Below, piece after piece: positions 1 to 15,180 of a stretch of 64,000 nucleotides of DNA. The notes under the pieces were generated by a model, which worked only from the letters and a program-made list of their open reading frames with translations, was not told where the DNA came from and did not search any database. Numbering within the stretch: the first letter of the stretch is position 1; the number at the start of each line of letters is the position of its first letter. The position numbers and the translations under genes were made by a program. Origin of the DNA: Lanius collurio. Taxonomy: Eukaryota > Chordata > Aves > Passeriformes > Laniidae. Where the stretch lies: the NCBI GenBank assembly GCA_020086605.1, contig JACBWW010000045.1, positions 4,028,762 to 4,092,761 on the forward strand. Direction: 5' to 3'.

Positions 1-398
1 GAATTTAAAATAACTGTTTGAAGGGGAAAATGTGAATTATGCTGCTTTCACCTCTATGGGCTCCTGCACACAGGTGACTTGCTCGCTGAATGTCAGGAAG
101 TTTGGGATGAAGATTTTTACTGGCTGAAGAAAAAGTGCTGTTCTTTGGTCAAAAAAGTTATTACAAACAAGATAGCCAAGAAGAAAGATTTGTCAGCTAC
201 TCTCTGAATGGCAAAAGGTTGAGTAGATTACTCAATATTTGTCAGGTTTGAAGCGATTGCCTGTCACTACACAAGAAGTAAATAATATTGACAGCTTTAT
301 AAGATCAAAATTCAAAGCCTGCAAGGATATGTATCTGCATCACACAAAAGTACTTTGCAAAGACTTTCTGTGTCAGGAACCTCTTGGGTTCAGTTGTG
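1..398. other. AT-rich unique noncoding sequence
   Basis: No open frame of useful length, repeat family or RNA gene could be recognised here. The stretch ends at a small run of undetermined bases. Confidence 0.6.
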
Positions 399-407
399 NN
401 NNNNNNN
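399..407. other. Assembly gap, 9 undetermined bases
   Basis: Nine consecutive N are present. Flanking sequence shows no obvious repeat that would explain the break. Confidence 0.99.
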
Positions 408-3400
408 GTTTATGAGCAATCCCTGGTGTAACCCTGCTCTGGGCTGCCCCAGGCCAGGGTGGGTGCAGCTTTAGGGGAAATCTCCTTTGGAAGCAGTGAC
501 CCTGTTCCTAATGACTGTGGGTGCTGAATGGAGAGGGCACCTGAGCTGCTACAAATGCAGGGGGGTGAAAAGAGAATAACAGGAAGGGTCAGTGAACCCT
601 TGATGGGGTGATGTGGGAAATGTGGGCCTGAATGGGAAGGGAACCAGGATTAAATACAGAAAGAAGATCAGCTGTGAATGGAAAGGGGAAGCAGAAACTG
701 AAGGGATAAACTGAACTGCAATCAGAGAAAGAGGACAGGGTGGAGATTGATTAAAACAAAACAGGTCTGGTATCAGGTGAGGGCTTGGGAATACTCAGCT
801 GGAAGGAAACCAGCTCTGATAAAAGGACAGTTAGAGAGCGGTTTATGGACTGGCACAAGAGACAAGTCTGGGGGAAAAAAAAAACCAGAAAAAGATGTAA
901 AGTATATTTATGTCTACTCAACAGAGGAATAGAGCCACTCATCAAGTATTTGTCTTCATCCCTTGTCCCCTACCTAGAGATTTGCAGTATCAAAAATACA
1001 GATGTTTTTATTTCCTATTTAATTTAGGCTTCAGCATGAACTTCCTCTAAGTGTAGAGGTCAATGGAAAAATTCAGATCTTTCTGCTAAAGTAATGATCT
1101 TTGTAAAACTAAGGGATGTAAGCATTGCTGAGCAATATCTCACTTCAGGAAAATGCTCCTGGAGATTGAATAATTTGCTAGAATGTTAGAAAAATGAAAA
1201 AAAAAATGGTGTAAAACAATTGCAAGCTCATAAACTTTTAAAATGTAAATACTAAGTCATAAAAATATAGATATTTTATCAGTCTTTGCACCAGCAATGT
1301 GCAGCATTATTCTGCTGGTTTTAAAGACTCTTTGTTACCTTATTCCATTAATGAATATCTTAGTTTCAGCTATACCTGTGTTATTCTCATTTCCAGTTGT
1401 TAGCATGACAAAAAATGACCTCTAAGACTTTAAATACAGTATCATAAGCAATATTTTCAAGGATATTTATGACTTCAGAATTGTTTATTAACTCAAAAGC
1501 AAAAAATAACTGGTTCTGCCAAAATAAACCTCAACTCCCTCAAGGTTTCTTTCCAACAAAAAACCCCACATCCCACATACCTGTTTTTAATTGATGAGAG
1601 CTTTCACTACAGAGACAAAGCAAAACACAAATGCAAACCAAAATACATCCCACAAATCTTGCTTTGGAAAATATTACTGGAAAAAAAAAATCATACTCTT
1701 AAAAGGGAATTAAAGATTTCCTGGGAATGGCAGGGACCTCAGTAAAGATATTATAATGTGGCATTTGATGTTCTAGGGGGATTTCAACAAGTTTTGCATG
1801 GTCAAATTCCATTAATAAGTTGGCTTTCTTCCAAGGCTGTGTGTGTCCCTCTCATCTGCCATGGTGCCCTCGCTGTAAGGAAACCTCACCTCACCTGCTC
1901 AGGCACATCTCAGCAATTTTAATTGCTTTTTCCTGCTCGTTACCGCACCAAACAGGCTTAGAAAAATCCAAGTATCTTCTAATGTAGATTATGGGGGTTA
2001 TGAGTAGGACAGCAACAATTTTGGTGGTGTTGTAAGAGGATTACAGAGCGTGGCAGTGGGAAGTGCCATGTGGATGGATATTAATGATGGTGTGAGGGGG
2101 GAATAGGAGACAATCAATGGAGCTGGGTTTTGCAAGGAGCTACTCAGGGAGAACCACTGTTGCCAGCATTGTCACTGCAGTGCTCTGTAATGGATGGGTT
2201 TTATTCTCTGGCTCTGCTAACATTTGAATTAGAAATACATATTTACTGCTGCTTTCATTTTGCAGAGGAGGTGCAGGCTCAGCTCAGAGCCAGCCTGACT
2301 CACAGTTTTTAGCAGATGACCTTTAATTAGTGGGAAGATATTCTATCCATATCATATTCATTCACTTGTCTTACTGGGCATTAGATGGCTGCTGTGAAGC
2401 ATAAAGGATTTTTTTTTGTCCTAATCCCTGTGATGTGACATGATTAATGAGATGAAATTCCCATTTGGAGTTTGCTACCAATCAATAGGCAGATGGGCAG
2501 TAGTGGATGTCGAACAACAAGACAGCAGGAGTTGCTTAAGCTCTTGGTACTTTCATAAAGGAAAAATATTTGGAGACATAATTTAAAGGAACAGATATTA
2601 TCCATTTTCCACATTTCTCTCCTCCTTCAATACTTTTTTCTTTGTTTTTAATGTTCATAGGTAAAAATGGCATCCTACATATAAATAACATATTAGACTA
2701 AAATATGTATGTTGGAAAATCTTGTGGCAAGTGGGTCTAACATTGCATTGGCATTGTAAAAGCATTTGCAAAACAGTGAGTTTGATTTTTCTCCTCATTC
2801 ATGTTGATATAAATAAACATATACATCACAGAAGCCAACAGAATTACAGAACATCAGAATGAAGCCTCTGTGAATATAAAATTAAGCCATTTTTTAAATA
2901 GCTCAATGAAAAAAATCAAGTGCATTTTGCACATTTTACAAAATACATCCTTTTTCACCAACTTCAAAATTCCACTCTCTGACCACATGGTTTTGATACC
3001 TAGGAACTGACATGTAAAGTGATTTAAGGAACAATCTTCTATAGGTTATTCTCAGCTGTAGAAATTATGAAGTTTATAAAATTGGTAAAAATCATGTCAT
3101 TTTAAGTCTTTACCATTTAAAACTTCCCTTCTTTGCTGGCAGAATTTATTAATAAGTATGGGTAACTATTAGAATAAATTACATTATACAATTACACCTT
3201 TATATGTCCCAAGATTAAAAAAAAATTACCATATTGTGTAAAAGGAAAGGATAAACCAAAAGACAAAATATGTCAGACTGGTGGATCTCTGCCAAGCAGA
3301 TTAAATCGGACGAAATAATGCAAATTTCCAACCAGAAGTAGCAACAGGTTTCAGGAGACTTCTTTCACAGCTCTGTGTTGATGTTTATTTTCTTCTGGGC

Positions 3401-6400
3401 AATACTTTAATTCCTTTAAATAGAAGTATTTAGTTGTTTTGCAGGTTTAAATGATTGATCTTCTATTTTCTTCTCATTACCTCGTTCTCCCTCCCGCTCA
3501 CAGACAAAGATACTCACAGAGTAAAATTCATAACACACTCTTCCTAATGAACAAACTCCCACCGAGCACCAAAGTGCTTAATGATGCTCAGCAGGCAGAG
3601 TTCTGCAGTTCCCCTATGTGAGCCAATGTATAATCACACCACAAGTTAAAACAATATTTAGGTTGCCAAGAGAAACACTGGAAATGTAAGACATGCTACA
3701 TTTAAATTTTTCCAAACTTTAATTCTGTTCCTCTGTGTGTTCATCCATTGTAATTGGGTGGGGGGAGAAGTACACTGGATTTGTGATTATGAAATTTAAA
3801 TCTCTTTGCAAGGCAGCCAAAGTAAATTTAGGCAAACTGTTTTTAATCAGCCTTCAGTAGCTTGCAAAATACTCTGTTTCAAACAGTTTTATTTGTGTAG
3901 TACATATTGTATGTATTGATCTCATCTCCTTTTCCTTAGTAACATCTACAGATTAATTCTGCAATTAATCAGCTCTGCAATGGAGTTAACAATTATTTAA
4001 AAAAAAAAATAAAGCTTTTTGCTGTGGTTGTTTATTTGGGGGTTCTTAAATTAGAGCTGGCACTTGGAAACCCAGCCATCATGGCCCACTCACGAGTGCT
4101 TTTAGGAATGCTGCTCAAGCAAGTATCAATTTGTTCTTGGGCTCATAAAGCAAGGACATCCTTAAACTGGATGGTGGTAGCCCATTTCTGGTTCCCATCT
4201 GCTGGAAGAGCTCCAAAACCGCTGGGTGTGGCACTTGGGAACGTGGTTAACAGCCAGCCTTGATGAGCTTCGGGGTCTTATCCAACTTACACATTAATAT
4301 AATTCTGTGTTTTGGAGACACTACAAGAGCCCCTCATGTCCTCAGATAATTCTGTTCTCCCCCGAGTGGGGGCAGCTGGTGAGCAGGTAAATGGATCCAT
4401 ATCCTCCTGTTCCCTCCCTGAGTGGGATCCTTGTTTGTTTTAGGAGAAAAATCAAGAATCCTCTACAAATTTGGCAAAAATCCCATCAACAGAGACCAAT
4501 CCCTGGTACTGCTATGGTGTCATGCCAGGGATTATTGTCCTTATGGGGAAAACCAAGGGCACATCCGTAGCTACAGTGATTTAAAGGAGAATACATAGGA
4601 CAATTATATGGCTGCTGTGTTTAAAATGTGGCATTTCTTCATCTGTTCAGTGATGCTCCCAAAAGGCAGGCATGGAACAACCCTGTCCCTTTTGGGCTGT
4701 GCCATTGGGGCAGATGGGTGTGGACAGGAACAGGGCAGTGCATCGGGCAGCAGGACATCCAGCCGAGGAGCTGGTGCTTTGTTAGGGGGTTAGGAGATTA
4801 TTGGATCAGACGGCAGACAAGCAGTGAATAAGGTACTTTAAGAGATTTAGTTGCACAGAACTTCCCACCCAGCTGTAGGCTCCCTTGCAATCTCTTAGCC
4901 AAGAGCAGAATTTCCAGTTTCTTCTTTGAAGTCTTGCTTCATGCTCAGGATTTTCTTAATGAAAAGACAATAGTCATTAGTGTGTTAGTTTAGCAAAACA
5001 ATTAAGCATACTAAAAGGATGTGCTTACATGTTTTATTTATTTATGGTAAGGCTCATTTATAGGCATGCCTACTTACTCTGATTTTTCTTTTCCCCTTGG
5101 TTGCTGGTGCAAGGCACGGCTGCAAATTGTTTTGCACATTTCTCTTCTCAGGATTCTTGACCATGGGTGACTATGCAGCAAGTTCTGTTGAGAAAGTGCA
5201 CATTAAGAAAGCCTTGCCACTTTATAAGCACCAGGGATTTACTTTCCTGCTCTAAAAACTACTTCATTCAACTAAATACTGCAAACTTTCTCTATTTCAC
5301 ATTGATTTACTTAAAACATTGCAAGAACCACGGAGCTGAAGAGCTGAGTGTAGTAGGCAAGGATGCTTTTCTGTTTCCCCAAGGAATGGCTTATTCAATT
5401 ATATATTGAGGATCTGATTTCCTAAAAGGTTAAATTCAGGAAATACTGGGATTTCAGTCATCCTTGTATTTGACCACAGTCTGAAGCTGGATGGGTTCCC
5501 AGAGCCTACAAATGCTTCTGCTGCGTTGACCACCCGACCTCCTAAAATGCCCTGTTAAAGGCCAGTGCTTATCATTTATCAGGGCTCATTCTCTGTGCAG
5601 CCTCCAGTTTTCACTGGGGTAAAGCAGACAAGCCTCAGCACAAATAAACATTGGGTATTGATTTTGTTATTTACAGGTGAAACTCGGGCTCAGTCCTCCT
5701 CCTGCTTCATGATCACTGCAACACTCAACAGAATATAAAGCATAATTTCCCCACTGCTGATTACATAACAGGCAGTACTGATATCATTCTTATCATAATG
5801 GCACTGCTCAGTGCTCACATGGGAGGACATCTTACAAACACCTTTCAGAAATTCTGTTTCTGCCTCTACACAGATTATTTCACTTAAGTGAGGAGAAGAG
5901 TTTTAGGTATGTTCCAACACAATAAATTTTGACCATAATGGCTGAATGAACCACATGGTTTGGACAGAGAAGTTCATAATTATCCTATCAATAATTCTAC
6001 ATGTAAAAATACATCTCTGTGTGGAACCTAGATTTGTTGAGAATGAAGGTCCATTCATACATTTCCAGGGCACTTATTTAAAATATAAAGCTGAAAAGGC
6101 TGAGTTTGAATATTAACTACAATGCCTCAGGTTAAGATGAATATTTATTGCAAACTCCTTCTGAGAAATGGGAACAGTCTAAGCCACATCATCTAGATTA
6201 ACTTTTTTTTTCCCCACAACATAGCAGAAAAATACTAAATATTTTAAGGTACTTCAGTAGGCAACAGGAGTATTTTTTGCTATGCAAATATATTTGGAGA
6301 GATAAAGATTCTTGTGTTAGAAAGGGAATGTTGCTTGAGAGGAACTTGTACTTATCAAGTTCTACTGTTGTAAGGGAAAATGAAGGTAGTTATAAAGGGA

Positions 6401-9400
6401 AAAACAGATGAGTGCTCTTAACTCCTGCTCCATTAAAAGTTGTGCTGTGTGGGAGGAGGAATAAATAAGGTTTTGTTTTAAAGAAACTTCTTAGGACCTG
6501 GCAATTAGAGCTCCTGCCTCGGGCTCCTGAAGGGAAAAGCTTTTGAGTGCCAGGCTCAGCTGAGGTGGATGTATTAAGGAGTGGGTGAGTGGGAGGTGTT
6601 TCCCAGGCAGGAACAGGCTCTGCCCCTGCTCGGCTGGGTGGCTGAAACCCAGCTGAACATTTTTAGTACAATGCTGAACAGATTTAACAGAGATTGTAAA
6701 AGCCACAGGAGCCTGGGCATAGGGTCAGCCTGAGCTTTGGAACGGGATGGCCATGCTCACCTTGCTCTGCTTCCCTTGGGGCAAGGGCAGGGCCCATCTG
6801 CCCAAAAAATCCCAGAAACTCGTGCTGATATCTGAGTGATGTGGCACCAGCCCCTGCAGGGACATTCAGGAAGCCTCTGTGCCCCACAAAGGTCCTGCTC
6901 ACCCTGGGACTTCCAATAAAGCAACACAAAATATCAATGATTAATAGATCGGATTTTTTCAAGTATTGAACAGATGAGCAAAGCAATAAATGTGGAAATT
7001 CCTTTTTGTCAGAAAAACTCACGTCTCTGTTCTGCTAAAAAGAAAGATATTTAAGATTTGCTTGCATTAATCTCTTCTTAAATATGGAGCATTTTGCTTT
7101 AGACCTCTGGTATTTCCCTTCCAAGGAGAGGCCTGACTGGAAGCCACAGCAAACCCATCCCAGGTACTCTTTTTAACTTCACCACTGAAGAGCTGAAGAA
7201 CTAACAAGTCTCTCAGCAAAAATACCCCCTCATTCCTTTAAAAAGCAAATTAATACATCAGGCTTTATATTCCATCAAATAAAATCTCTCCACTGAATAA
7301 TTAGAAAAGAACTGATTGGCCCACTTAACACTTGAGAAACAGGAAAATCTATAACATATCAAACCCAGGCAACTGCAGAAGTTGGAATTGTGTGCATCCT
7401 GCCCATTTCCCACCAGGCTTGCACACGCAGAGTTGCTAAACCTCATTACAATGTAGCATAAATGGAGGGCTAATTAACATAAGAAACTGATCCAAAAGAA
7501 AATCCCATCAACATACATGAAAACGAAGTTGATGTGTTTGAAATTCAGCCAACTACAAATTAATTCAACATAGATTACATATACAGGGAGAGAGAGGCTC
7601 CAGCAGAGTAACTGGCATTGTGTGGGCATCTATGCCAGGGAGATTCCCCTTTCCCCTGTATCCCCTCCCAATCACGAAGATGAATTATGCTTGTGGACCA
7701 GATGCTCCAGCATGGAATGAAGCAGTGGTCAACCTCTTCGTCTTGATAGCTGTAATTTCTTTATAAATTAATTTGTGTTATGTCTGTTTTCCCCTTTCTA
7801 GACAAGTGGTTCTGGGCCAAACACAGTCATTTTGTGGCTTGTGAAGGACTGAGGTGTCTAATTACTGCAGCCCTGCCCTGTCACAGCTGCTGGTGGCATC
7901 CATGCTGGTGCCATGGCAGAGCACGTGGTGCTGTGGGAACACCTCTGTGGCAGCAACGCGGGAGAGAAACACCCCTGAATTCTGTCCAAGGTAAGAGCAG
8001 CCTGAGGAAAGCTCTGTGCTGGTGTTTCTCTGTACTCCAGGACCCAAACTGGATTTACTGTGGGCTTTGCTCTGTGCCATGGAGCAAACAATGGAGGTGA
8101 GAAGAGATCAGAGCTGGCTCCAGGTGAGGCTGCAAGCTCTGGTCAGGCCAAGGTGTGGCTTGGCAAGGCTGCTCTCACCACATCATAGCTGCTGGTGTGA
8201 GCAATTCACGTAGAAAATTCCCACTGAAGCCACCAACAGCCTTGTCACACCAAAGATTTTCAGAAACATCACTTTGTCCACCAGACACAGCCATGAGCAG
8301 ACCACACTGTCCCACTGGAGCAGTGCAAGCACATTATTTGAAGAAAATAACTTTGGAAATCCCATTCCTACTCAAGCTGCTGCTGTGTGGCAAGCAGTGG
8401 ATATTTGTGTCTTCACACTGAGGAACAACCACTCCTCTTTATTGCTCTGGTCTCTAGATCTCAAATTATCTGAAATACTGTCTTAGTTAAGTTCATATTG
8501 CTCTGCCCTTCAGGTCATAGCAGATGCCAGGGCCAGAATATTCTCTAAAACACCGGCAGGTGTTTGTTTGAGTGGACTTTTATAGGTCTGAAGCCTCATT
8601 AGTTGTTTTCATGACCTGAATACTAATTTAGTAGTGTGCTTCTTGGGACCTGGATCTGAATACTCAGGAAATTCCAATTAATTTCAATCTATAGGTAATA
8701 GTTATCCTTATTTAAAACAATATGAATCAGTTTAATAAATACCTTTTACGCCAATAAAAAATCTGTGTAAGTATAGCAGATGATTAACAGAATCCCTGTA
8801 ATAAAGTATTTTATATCAAGATGTCCCACGTACAGCAAAAAATAAATTGTTGGGTCAAGTGGCAAGTGAAAGATATTCAGGATTGGTAACACCTCATTAA
8901 AAACCATTTCAACTGCCCTAAGGCAAGATGTTAATACACAGTAATTGTCTGCCCAGAGTGAATCTTTTTGCAGTTACATGAATAATGCAAAGTAACTAAA
9001 TATGCTTGTTTATGTATTTAACAGATTCACTATAACTTCAAAGCTAAAGACTCATTTTTTTTAGTGTTTTATGCTACAATCACAAGTTCACAAACAGCAG
9101 AAAGAAGGATAAAAACACTCTCTTCTACAACTGCAAACTTCACTTGCAGAAAACAAAGTATGAAAATAATTTAATTAGGGTATCTGTGAATCCCAAAGAA
9201 TTAGTACTGCTGCTACATCTGCACTCATCTTGTTGCTCCAATAAAATATTATTTGTAAACAAATAATAGGACACCAGCAATTGTAATTTAAACAGTGTAA
9301 GTGATGCCTATTGCTCCACAGAAAATTACAGAATGTTTTCCAACTGCCTTTGTGAAATTGTGTCTGTGTTTTTAGCATTTTAGCAAAGAGTATCTGTAAG

Positions 9401-12400
9401 TAGTGGGACGAAAAATTCTGGTAAATCTCAAGTATACCCTCACAAACAGAAGATGATCTTCATCTTCAATCTGCCTGTAGAAAAGGAATTTGAGATTTAT
9501 CCATCTCAAAATAATATTTTGATCTTATGTTTCAGACTTTAAATGTCTGGAAAAAAGGAGTTTGCTTTTCTGCTGGGTTACTCTTTTATGAACTATTACC
9601 CAATTTTGGGAAGGTTGGATTTCTTAGCACTAATCCCTAAAATCAATGCTTCATAAGATATTTATTGAAAGTAGATGTCTTGATATACACAGTGTGTTTA
9701 CAGCTTGGGCCAAGAAAATGGTATCTCTTATCTAAAATCCTTTTTACAAAATCTTTTTCTCTGCAACTACTTGATCATTGGTACATAATTGGTGTATTCT
9801 AATGTTGCTGTAAGATGTAAACAAGATTTAATCGTGTGTTCCAGAATATTAATGTCCAATATGAAGATTTCATTATTCATGCTTAGAAAGTAGCCAGTGT
9901 TACTGGTTTTGTGTTTCTGCTCTGCTGCAAACAGCTCAAAGATATGATCTGGTTTTCTATCTAGAATAAATGCTCTGTTTCAGTTGAGCAGGAACTTGTT
10001 ACCACTGCACTGAGTTTTACCATTAGCAGGAGACAGAGTGAGTGACAGACAACAGCTCATTCCCCACTCTTCAGAATTAAGTAAAATTTCCTGCTAATTT
10101 CTGGTGGCCCATCCTGAAAGGCTTGTATTAATTAGCACACAAGTATAATTTATGTAACTGTAAATTGTGTGTAAATTTTACACTCAGGAAAGAAAATTTC
10201 CTTTGGTAACTCTGTAATCCAGTGACTTGTGTGGGTCCTGTAAAAATCAACCTCCCAGGACAGGGATCCATGGTGTGGTATGTGGAGAATTCCCTGTCGT
10301 GTTAGCAAATGAGCTGCTCTTTTAATTGGATATCTTGGAGCCATATTTTTCACTGTATATATTCTGAACTTATGATCTAATCAAATCAGGAGAGAAAAAA
10401 ACAATAGGAGGAAGAACCATAAACTTAGAGCAATGAGACTGATCAAAATCCAGGGAAAGCCAACGGGGTTTGCACAGATTTTTCAGAACGTAGATCTCAA
10501 TGCCAGGATTGGTATCAGGTACGTTCTGTGCAGTCTGAAGCCCCCTGAAGAAATGAGAAGGAGCTGTGCTCTCCCTCCCACTGATGTGTTTCAGCCTTGA
10601 TTTCAAAGGTCTCTTTTTCAGACAAGCCAGGGTAGTTCATGCCTACCCCACACTTGGCCATCCCTGCTGAGAATACCAACAAGAATGTCTCATCTCCATG
10701 TGATATTTAATCTCCCTTGCAAACCCCTGAGGGGCAGAGATCACATCTACTTGTCTGTAAAACCTAATGTGCACATATGGCAAAGAACAAATACTAAAAA
10801 AGTTCACAGACAATACGTGGGGCTAAGTTTTGTTTACCTTTCCAACATGAGAGTGTACTTATGCCACAAATACTTTCAGCCTACTTAAGCCCCATAAAGC
10901 TTGTGCAGCCCTAACTGGGGTGAGGTAGCATCATTCAGTGCAGGAACATGAAGTTTTATCATCAGGAAAAAGGGTTCTGTTAAGTGTTTGAGGCTGAAAG
11001 GCTACTTAGGAAGACTGAATCCTTTGTTTTGTCCTAATGTGTATCTGATGTGACAACTGCTCCCTGATTTAAGATCTCCATTAATGGCAGCAGAATTTAA
11101 TGCAAGGAATGACAGAAATTTTCAGGTTTTCAACCCTTTTTTTCTATTTCTTTGCCCAGCCACAAAGCAGCCTGCAGTAGCTGCCCAGTGCCAGCAGTGC
11201 CCTGCTGAGGACTGCTGGTGTGGGAGCAGGGGTGTGGGAAGGGGGATGCTCCCAGCAGTGCGCTCATCCCTGGGCACGGCACTCCCAAACAGCTCCAGCA
11301 CAACACCCACCCATCGCTCCCAGGCTCTCATGGGGTGGCTCTGACTGCTCTGCTTCCAGCTGGAGTCTGGGCCAGAAAAAGCCACAGTTGCATCTTTAAA
11401 GTAATTTAAACCAGCAGCCTGCTTTGGCCAGAACGGCAATAAGCGGAAATAATGCAGGTGAAGAGCTAAAAACTGCCTTCCAAAGCAAAGCCCTCTGCTG
11501 AAATCATAAAGTGTGCACATGATCACTGGGTTGGAGCAGGGAGCCAGCTTTCTGCCAGAGTTGGCATGGGAGTAGAACATTATTTGGATTCAAAAACTAT
11601 GTTAGAGAAGGACAACAACATTGTCTTTATGACTCATTTTTGTCAGACTGGATTCAAAACTTATACCAACAAATTTGACATTTCATACTGCTCTGCAGAA
11701 AGCAAGTAAAATGAGTCCATGTTTTAAAACAGCAGGGAAGCTTCCAGTGCTACAATTAACTGGTAACATATGCCACTGCTGCCAAGAGGATTTTTAATCT
11801 CTTTAAACATTAATGTAGCATTTTTGCTTCTGTCGCAATAAGGCAGCCATCTGTGTTTGAACCTGCTGGGAAACCAGGGATATGTTTACAGAGAGAGAAA
11901 TAGAGAGAGGCAGAGAGGGAGTTAGACATCCATGTTTCTAGACCCAGCATCAAAAATAACAATTCAAACCTTTTAAATAGTATTATTAAGGTGTCATATA
12001 GCTGTAGGAAGATGGTTAAAATGCTCAGACTGCTCAATTTAAAATTGTATGAAAAACTAACCCCCAACCCAGAACATATTCTCCATATTTAATATACTTG
12101 TTTTTCTGCATGACTGTGAGCAGTTAATAAAGGATTTCATTACAGACTTATTTCCAGGAAAATCCCAGGTCTATGACATTGAAACAAACCTTTTATATGA
12201 TATTGAGCAACGGTAAAAAGCTGAGAGTTCTGTAAATCCTTTCAGCATGAGCCTCCAATTCTACATTTCTCATAGCACTGTAGTCTCCTATTTATGAGGT
12301 TTTAATTTAATTATTTTTTATTAGGAACTAATGTCCTCTGAGAACCAGATACAGAAGTGCAGGCTCACAGCTACCCCCTACAGACGTATAAAAGGTGACA

Positions 12401-15180
12401 GATCTTGGAAAAACCTCAGCCCTGCTTTTGTTCCAGTTTCTGTCTGCACTCCTTGGGGTGCCAGCCTTCAACATGGGGACAAGTCTGGGGAAAGAAAAAG
12501 TGAGAGGGATCTGGGGCAAGGAACTCCTGCTGCACTCAAAAGCAGGTCTTGGAAAACCACGGTTGTTGATCTCTCTTGGTTTTGGGGATGATCCCAGCAC
12601 AGCTCCCAGTGCTGGTTCTGGAGCCAACGTACCCCAACAGCACGAGCAGATCCCACCAGGGCCAGCAAGGGACAGGCAGCCTCAAAAACAACCAGGTACA
12701 GTGGCAAGGAAAACATCCCCAGCTGAGGAGGGATCCCTGGGAAAACTCCAGCCCTGACACAGACCACTGCAGCCTTTCCGGATTCACACGGTTAATATTT
12801 TTAATTTTGTGGGCTAAATTGTTAGGTGCTGACATCCAGCATCCCTTGATGAAGCTGCAGGTGCTCAGCACATTTTAAAATGTAGCCACACGTTTTTGGG
12901 CCCATTTGTTTTTCCTGGCTGCAGCAATTCAGGTGGGAGGTTTTAAAGAACTTAAGTAGGCTTTTTGCTGCTGGGTTACTGCTGGTTGCTGTGGGTGTAT
13001 TGACTAATGGATGGAAAGGGGATGCAGGAGGGGTCTATTGTGTTATTAAGGATTGTCAAGCAGATGATAAAGGCCCTTTTAAATGGATATGTGCATAGGT
13101 TAAAATACATCACAGGGATCTAGACATTGCTGTCTAAACCCTGGAGTGACAGCTTTGGTTACAGCTCCTAATTTAGTTGAAATGTAAAATGGCCATAAAT
13201 AACAGTTATTTCTCAAACAGACAATTAAGTACCCAATATTTATAAAATACCATGTATCACACAGACCTCTAAAGTCTGAGAAAAATCTTGTGCTGTTTTG
13301 GGGATTTATTGCATCCTATATATTTTCTATTACATCCCATATATTACCTAATGAAAGAAAACCTATATGAAAAGAATAATTTCCTTTCTCGTAGTACTTG
13401 TTTCAATTTTATCTCTTTTTATTGAAACTAGCCCCTCCTTAACTTTCCTGAACTTGGACCTGGCATGTACTGCCTTGTATCTTTATTATCTTTATGATGT
13501 GTTGAACTCACCCATTAAAAGATAAGTGTAATTCTTTGACAAACCACTTCACCTGCCAACACTTAAACTTTAATTGTGAATCATTTGATTTTGAATTAAT
13601 AAATATGCACTGAAGTATTTAGGTCGCCTGCATTTTTTGCCATTATACTTTAAAAAATATTTTATCACAAAACAAATATCTTAAAAAAGACGAAGGTGGT
13701 GATTTCAGACACAAATAATAGTAGCAAGTCTAGTGAGAGAAGCTGAAAAGAAAGACAGCAAAATTCATGACAATGATAGTATTTATGAGCCATCTGCACA
13801 GAAACAGTAAGATTTGTCTAGATTATTCATCGTTACATTTTTTAAACTATTTTGTCCATCTAATTTTTAATACTCGAGGTTCCAGACAGATTTTGGCTTT
13901 GGAATGACAAAATGTGATTGCCCTGGGGTTTGCTTTTTGCAAAAGATTTGAGATAAAAATTCTGCATAAGAATAAAATTTTTTTAATCATTTTTGTTTCA
14001 TAAACTCTTGCAGAATTCTCACTTTCCACAACCTCTCTGTACTGAAATTTCCTGCATTACAGACTCGTGCCAAAAAAATGATGCTGAACTTGGTCCTACT
14101 TCTCCATTCATTTCCTTTAAAACAAGAAATCTATGATTGAGATACTCATATGACCAAAGCTAAATATTTGTATATATTTTCCCATGTAGAAACTGAAAGG
14201 CACTTCAGCTAACTTTAAAAAAAAAAGGCTTTACCAGATATTTAATTCAGTGAGCACCTATGGGTGATAGATAATAGCAAAGGGATATTAAAGCTTTGTG
14301 ATGGATAAATTAAGGACCAAAAAATTAACTTACAGAAAAATATTGATAATAAACAGCTCAGCGTGAAATCTGCTGATAAAATAGTTACTAAAACCTCATT
14401 CTGTTCAAGAGTGTTCAAGGAAATACCAATATTCACTCAACAGCAAAAACCCAACAGAGAAATAATATTCTGTAATCAGCAGAGGCAGCCCAGAGAGGCT
14501 GTTAATTTAGCAGAGAAATCAATCAGCTTGGCCAGGAATGATTTGTTCCTGTTCAGCCCAGTCTCCTTTTCCATCTTGTACCTGAAAAGGATTTCCATGA
14601 GGACACAGCTGAAGTTGGTTTTTCCAGGCCCAGAATTTTCCACCCCCTCCTTGCCTTCAAGAAAGAATCCCACCTGTGAGTCTTACAGCCAGATTTAAAC
14701 TTTAAAACAATTTATGGTGGCAGGGAAAAAAAGATCTCTGCCAGGTGCCAAATATAAAGCAACACAATGGCTGGCAGCAGAGTAAACTTGCTTAAATTAT
14801 TTTTTTTTCTTTTGGACTTTTTCAGCTTTGAGTAAATGGACCTCCCTTGGATTGGAAATGGCAACTGGAACATTAAATAAATCAGCATGCCAATTTTTTA
14901 AAGGCATAAAAATAAATTTAAACTTGCAAATTTGGATTCAGCAAGTTCATCATGCTTGTAACTAACAGTGTGAATATACTGAAATGATTCAAGATATGAT
15001 TCCTAGTTCTAATTTTTGGTCAGTGCTGTTTTCAATAATGAGAGTTTTTTGGCTCAAATATGAGTTTTTTCTCTTCTGAATGGAAGCTGACTAGTGCCAC
15101 CTCACAGAAAAGAGCATAAAATCTTATCTCATGGAGGGCACTTATCAACTGGTACAAATACTGCGTTCAAAATCATGTCA
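408..15180. other. Long unique noncoding stretch, no supported gene
   Basis: I see no gene, complete mobile element or RNA gene in this stretch. It is AT-rich with scattered patches of higher GC at about 6.69-6.9 kb, 7.85-8.3 kb, 11.16-11.35 kb and 12.33-12.87 kb. In these patches short frames open on both strands at once, which is what reduced AT content (fewer stop codons) gives by chance. None of the translations resembles a protein family I know. A consensus-like TATA sequence (TATAAAAGG) lies at 12387-12395 but no exon can be attached to it. A (GA)-rich purine tract lies at about 11891-11922. Confidence 0.6.
12387..12395 (+). promoter_or_regulatory. TATA-box-like sequence in a GC-richer patch
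   Basis: The string TATAAAAGG matches the consensus TATA box and sits at the upstream edge of a roughly 450-bp GC-richer patch. No initiator, coding exon or splice structure downstream could be supported, so this may be chance in AT-rich DNA. Confidence 0.15.

Noticed and set aside
1700..1800. Possible antisense CR1 tail (GGCAGGGACCTCAGTAAAGAT)
   Set aside because: Only about 20 bases resemble the CR1 end and the flanking consensus elements are missing.
5098..5130. Resemblance of CAAGGCACGGCTGCAA to a neural microRNA (miR-124)
   Set aside because: Only the first part matches and no complementary arm is present.
6684..7022. 112-codon minus frame
   Set aside because: It occurs in a short GC-richer patch, has no recognisable domain and no splice or promoter context.
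10915..10945. let-7-like seed TGAGGTAG
   Set aside because: The rest of the mature sequence does not match and no hairpin was evident.
12328..12878. Cluster of five frames of 86-120 codons on both strands
   Set aside because: Simultaneous opening of several frames in both directions points to local base composition, not coding. None of the translations is recognisable.
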